From the NCBI RefSeq assembly GCF_963677155.1, contig NZ_OY781884.1, positions 3,592,501 through 3,656,500 on the forward strand: a stretch of DNA of 64,000 nt. Reading direction: 5' to 3'. Shown here piece by piece: positions 61,235-64,000 of the stretch. The DNA comes from an uncultured Draconibacterium sp. GTDB taxonomy: Bacteria; Bacteroidota; Bacteroidia; Bacteroidales; Prolixibacteraceae. The translations under genes and the position numbers were made by a program. The notes beneath the pieces are model-generated. The model had not been told where the DNA came from. It saw only the letters and a list, made by a program, of their open reading frames with translations, and did not search any database. Position 1 is the first letter of the stretch; the number at the start of each line of letters is the position of its first letter.

Positions 61235-61517
61235 GAGGTCGAAATCAGGTGGAAATAATATATTATCCGACCCCTGTTTGTAGTGGAATTTAATTTGCAA
61301 TCGTACAGCCTTTTAGGTGCTATTGTTAATAATTGTTATAGTCTGAAATCATTATAAATAAGGGGGTGTGGCGAATTATCAGAATAGCGTAACAATTATA
61401 TCAATTAAAAAACATATGTCCTGTTTTTGGCTCTTTTAAGCCCTTTTGGGTTTGTTAATTAATTTAGAATAAATAAAAATTAGTGATTAAAATTCTTTTT
61501 TGTCTGAAATTTTCATT

Positions 61518-61525
61518 TACATTTG
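61518..61525 (+). promoter_or_regulatory. -7 element for the sulfite-reduction operon leader
   Basis: TACATTTG, TAnnTTTG match; the TTG upstream (61500-61502) is 15 bases away, a little short. It precedes the Cys/Met leader ORF by about 45-70 bases. Confidence 0.5.
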
Positions 61526-61530
61526 TGGTG

Positions 61531-61546
61531 TGTGATAAAAGTCACA
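61531..61546. promoter_or_regulatory. Crp/Fnr-type palindrome
   Basis: TGTGA (61531-61535), six bases, TCACA (61542-61546), an exact match to the TGTGA-N6-TCACA consensus. It lies at the expected start point of the cys-leader transcript, where binding would repress; it could also act on the divergent EF-G2 promoter about 300 bases away. Two Crp-like genes are in the window. Confidence 0.5.
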
Positions 61547-61567
61547 TAGGAATAATTTTAAAGCACA

Positions 61568-61657
61568 ATGGTTAATACTTTCTCTAAAATAACAATGATG
61601 AAAATGACATGTATGATGTGTATGTGTTGTGATGTTATTGTTGTGCAGAGGAACTGA
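61568..61657 (+). CDS. Cys/Met-rich leader peptide
   Basis: A small ORF with three in-frame ATGs (61568, 61595, 61598) ending at TGA 61655-61657. From the second ATG it is 20 residues, beginning MMKMTCMMCMCC: six Met and four Cys in the first 12, an extreme use of these two amino acids. The downstream genes make siroheme and sulfite reductase, which supply sulfide for cysteine and methionine. The coding end (61643-61652) can pair with the 5' arm of the terminator behind it. The peptide itself need not act; the stalling of ribosomes on the Cys/Met codons would be the signal. Confidence 0.72.
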   Translation: MVNTFSKITMMKMTCMMCMCCDVIVVQRN

Positions 61658-61701
61658 CCGTAGATTGAAAATATTACTCGATTTGAAAGGCTCTTCTGTA
61701 T
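61643..61701 (+). promoter_or_regulatory. Possible antiterminator pairing in the cys leader
   Basis: Bases 61643-61652 (end of the leader ORF) can pair with 61692-61701, the 5' arm of the terminator, by about 10 bp with three G-U pairs. This competes with the terminator. Paired by hand; energies were not calculated. Confidence 0.45.
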
Positions 61702-61722
61702 TTGCAGAAGGGCTTTTTTTTT
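61686..61722 (+). terminator. Attenuator terminator before the sulfite-reduction operon
   Basis: 13-bp stem with two wobble pairs (61686-61698 with 61705-61717), 6-base loop, and a run of nine T (61714-61722). It stands upstream of the first operon gene, not after a gene, so it is an attenuator candidate. Confidence 0.75.
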
Positions 61723-61768
61723 GAGATTGATCCAGAAACAGATTGATATTTAAACGGGAATATGGCGT

Positions 61769-62020
61769 ATGGCAAAAGAAAATGGAGATATAGTTGAGCG
61801 TAAACGAAGGAGTATCGTAAAAACGATCTCCTGGCGTACGATTGGCACCATCGATACCATTCTGATTTCGTGGTTTGTGGTGGGCGATATAAATTTTGCA
61901 GTTACCATCGGCGGTGTCGAGCTCTTTACAAAAATGACATTATACTTTTTTCATGAACGTGCCTGGAACAAAATCAGCTTCGGAAGGGTTAAATATACAC
62001 CAATTGAATACGAAATTTAA
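61769..62020 (+). CDS. DUF2061 membrane protein
   Basis: 83 residues. KRRSIVKTISWRTIGTIDTILISWFVVGDINFAVTIGGVELFTKMTLYFFHERAWNKI is the DUF2061 core, with two short hydrophobic segments (about 26-42 and 43-60). These small proteins often sit at the front of cysteine or sulfate-assimilation operons. The function is unknown. It is the first gene after the attenuator and ends 5 bases before the siroheme-synthase gene. Confidence 0.85.
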   Translation: MAKENGDIVERKRRSIVKTISWRTIGTIDTILISWFVVGDINFAVTIGGVELFTKMTLYFFHERAWNKISFGRVKYTPIEYEI

Positions 62021-62025
62021 ACAGT

Positions 62026-62475
62026 ATGGCAGACAAGAATTTTTTACCAATAGCAATTGATATTACCAACCAGAAAATACTGATTGTTGGTGGCGGAAAG
62101 AGTGCTTACAGCAAGCTGAAGATTTTGCAGCGCCACAATGCCGAGGTTGAAATACTGGCCATTGATGTATGCGACGAAATAAAAAACAGCGGAGTGAAAT
62201 ATATTGAAGTACCATACGACAGAAAGTATTTAAAAGACTATTTAATGCTTTATTCCTGCTCGAATAACGAAGAGCTCGACCGGCAAATTGAAAGGGACTG
62301 CCGCGAAGAAAAGGTATTAGTTAATATTCATGATAAACCATCTCGCTGTCAGTTTGTTTCTCCTGCTATCTACCGACATGGAAAAATTTCGGTGGCGGTA
62401 AGCTCGAATGGCGAGAATGTTTATGAATCGATAAGAATACGAAATTTAATAAAAGATAAGTTGCAACTAGATTGA
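62026..62475 (+). CDS. Precorrin-2 dehydrogenase / sirohydrochlorin ferrochelatase-type protein (CysG N-terminal part)
   Basis: 149 residues. An NAD-binding Rossmann start (KILIVGGGKSAYSKLKILQRHNAEVEIL) followed by the family core (VNIHDKPSRCQFVSPAIYRHGKISVAVSSNGENVYESIRIR), typical of the Met8/CysG-B domain, which oxidises precorrin-2 and may insert iron to give siroheme, the cofactor of sulfite reductase. It stops after about 150 residues, so the uroporphyrinogen methyltransferase and the C-terminal helix domain of longer relatives are absent. In an operon with the CysJ-like gene below. Confidence 0.88.
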   Translation: MADKNFLPIAIDITNQKILIVGGGKSAYSKLKILQRHNAEVEILAIDVCDEIKNSGVKYIEVPYDRKYLKDYLMLYSCSNNEELDRQIERDCREEKVLVNIHDKPSRCQFVSPAIYRHGKISVAVSSNGENVYESIRIRNLIKDKLQLD

Positions 62476-62516
62476 TTTGAATTTATTCAATTCGGTCTTC
62501 TAATTAAAAATCAAAA

Positions 62517-64000
62517 ATGAGTTTAAAAACAAATCCATTAAATGATGCACAGTTGAGTGCTTTAGGCCAGTTGGTTGAAGGCTTGAATAAGGAGCAGACT
62601 GTATGGTTGAATGGTTATTTTGAAGGGCGGTTGGCAGCCCTGGGAGGCGTAGACGTGCCAGGTGTTGGAGGTACAACAGTAAGTGCAGCGGCGGCCCCAC
62701 CACCCCAAAGTGCTATTAAGCTTACCATTTTATATGGTACCGAAACCGGACATTCGCAGGGACTGGCCGAAAAATTAGGAGAGAAAGCTTCGTTTAAAGG
62801 AATTGATGCCCAGGTTTTGAGTTTGTACGATTACAACTACAAAAAGCTGAACGAAGAAGATAATGTAGCCATAATTGTTAGTACGCATGGCGAGGGCGAT
62901 CCGCCGGATATGGCTGAAGATTTTTACAAATATGTAACCGGGCCGCGCGCGCCTCAGCTTGATGGAGTAAACTATTCGGTGCTGGCGCTTGGAGATAAAA
63001 CGTATAAACATTTCTGTAAAACCGGCGAAGAAATTGATGAGGCTTTAAAAAGCCGCGGTGGTTACCGCGTTACGCAAGCTGTAAAATGCGATGTGGATTA
63101 CGAACAGCCATCGGAAACGTGGATGAACCTATTTTTATTGAATCTTACACCGGCCGAAACATCGGAGCCTGTTGTTGCAGGAGCGTCAACAGCATCAGTG
63201 TCGGGTAATGGAGCCGGAGGATTTGGCGAAGAGTTTTCGAAATCAAATCCATACATGGCAACGGTGTTGGAGAAAGTTCGGATTACCGGAAGTGATTCAG
63301 ATAAGGAAGTGTATCATGTTGAACTTTCGCTGGAAGGATCGGGATTGGAATACGAACCGGGCGATTCATTGGGGATTTTTACCAAAAACCCCGAAGCACT
63401 GGTGGGAGACATTTTGGCCTTTACCGGTTTCGACCCGGAGCAGAAAGTTGATATTGAAGAGGAGGAGTATAGCATAAAGGAAGCTTTGTCTCACCATCTT
63501 GAAATTACATTGTTGACTTTTGATCTGCTGAATAAATATCAGGAGAAAACAAAGAATGCTGAACTCGCCAAATTGCTTGCCGACGATGAAGCGCTCGATG
63601 CATATTTGTATGGCCACGATGTGCTCGACTTGCTGGAAGATTATCCGTACGAGTGGAATGCGCATAAGCTGGTTGAAGTGTTGCGCCCTATTCCGCCACG
63701 TTTGTATTCCATCTCATCAAGTATGGAAAGTGTGGGAGAAGAAGTTCATGTAACCGTTTCGGTTGTGCGCTACGAGCGTAAAAACCGCAAACGCAACGGA
63801 GCATGTTCGTCGCACCTGGCCGACAGTATTGAGATTGATGAACAAATACCGGTTTATATCGATAAAAATCCGTCGTTTAAATTGCCTGCCAACGGATCGA
63901 AAATTATTATGGTTGGTGCCGGAACGGGTGTCGCTCCGTATCGTGCTTTTATGCAGCATCGCGAGAGTTTGGGGATTAAAGGGGAGTCGTGGTTGTTCTT
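62517..64000 (+). CDS. cysJ: Sulfite reductase flavoprotein subunit (alpha), 3' end outside window
   Basis: 494 codons are visible, and the frame runs open to the window edge. A Thr/Ala/Pro-rich N-terminus leads into a flavodoxin domain (ILYGTETGHSQGLAEKLGEKA; STHGEGDPPDMAEDF; LALGDKTYKHFCKTGEEIDEAL) and an FAD-binding domain with RLYSISSS (about 400) and CSSHLAD, then GAGTGVAPYRAF of the NADPH-binding part begins near the edge. It passes electrons from NADPH to the sulfite-reducing hemoprotein, presumably encoded further right. Starts at ATG 62517, 41 bases after the siroheme gene. Confidence 0.94.
   Translation, partial: MSLKTNPLNDAQLSALGQLVEGLNKEQTVWLNGYFEGRLAALGGVDVPGVGGTTVSAAAAPPPQSAIKLTILYGTETGHSQGLAEKLGEKASFKGIDAQVLSLYDYNYKKLNEEDNVAIIVSTHGEGDPPDMAEDFYKYVTGPRAPQLDGVNYSVLALGDKTYKHFCKTGEEIDEALKSRGGYRVTQAVKCDVDYEQPSETWMNLFLLNLTPAETSEPVVAGASTASVSGNGAGGFGEEFSKSNPYMATVLEKVRITGSDSDKEVYHVELSLEGSGLEYEPGDSLGIFTKNPEALVGDILAFTGFDPEQKVDIEEEEYSIKEALSHHLEITLLTFDLLNKYQEKTKNAELAKLLADDEALDAYLYGHDVLDLLEDYPYEWNAHKLVEVLRPIPPRLYSISSSMESVGEEVHVTVSVVRYERKNRKRNGACSSHLADSIEIDEQIPVYIDKNPSFKLPANGSKIIMVGAGTGVAPYRAFMQHRESLGIKGESWLF

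Overview
The window looks like a chromosomal piece of a Bacteroidota genome, probably a Bacteroidales/Marinilabiliales-type marine or anaerobic lineage (family-level placement is inference). The signs are: a SusC/SusD outer-membrane pair, the MurF-alanine racemase fusion, a T9SS type B sorting domain, DUF4290 and DUF1573 proteins, Crp/Fnr regulators of the Bacteroidota kind, and many promoters of the form TAnnTTTG with an upstream TTTG/TTG. No rRNA, tRNA, CRISPR array, intact insertion sequence or prophage was seen. Most of the window is housekeeping.

Layout. 1-6.9 kb: end of NAD synthetase, a Crp-like regulator, tdk-murF/alr (leftward), a small rightward operon (acidic protein, rsmI) and a YjjG-like phosphatase. 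6.9-12.7 kb: a 1.07 kb gene-free leader followed by a SusC/SusD pair with a strong terminator. 13-19.3 kb: a secreted amidotransferase-like protein, dnaB, then PASTA protein-rluD-ddl and rpmH (52 aa), all leftward. 19.5-27.5 kb: an RprXY-like two-component system, DUF1573 protein, meaB, lpdA and a FadL-like protein. 27.6-32.2 kb: a serpin/lipoprotein unit divergent from an ECF sigma factor and a membrane-anchored beta-barrel protein. 32.6-36 kb: pta-ackA. 36-44.4 kb: two tandem multi-PAS hybrid histidine kinases. 44.5-56.2 kb: leftward tkt, serA, a second Crp-like regulator, grpE-dnaJ, a TlpA-like thioredoxin, DUF4290-murA, and a UvrD-type helicase. 56.5-58.8 kb: a T9SS-sorted protein and a coiled-coil membrane protein. 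59-64 kb: an EF-G paralogue (leftward) and the start of a sulfite-reduction/siroheme operon (rightward) cut by the window edge.

The most interesting signals are regulatory. (1) Upstream of the sulfite-reduction operon is a short ORF packed with Met and Cys codons, followed by a T-tailed terminator and a segment that can pair with the terminator's 5' arm. This is the layout of a ribosome-controlled attenuator responding to cysteine/methionine supply. (2) The serpin gene and the ECF sigma gene are preceded by the same two-block promoter, ACGCAACCTT-N14-CATCTATC, facing outward. That defines a small sigma regulon holding a protease inhibitor and a possible trans-envelope anti-sigma/barrel protein. 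(3) The EF-G at 59-61 kb has Met in place of the catalytic His of the G3 motif, and other altered GTPase motifs, as expected for the GTPase-less EF-G2 class known from Bacteroides. (4) MurA carries Asp at the position of the fosfomycin-reactive Cys. (5) About 400 bp between the serpin and sigma promoters, and the leader of susC, hold structure that the genes do not explain.
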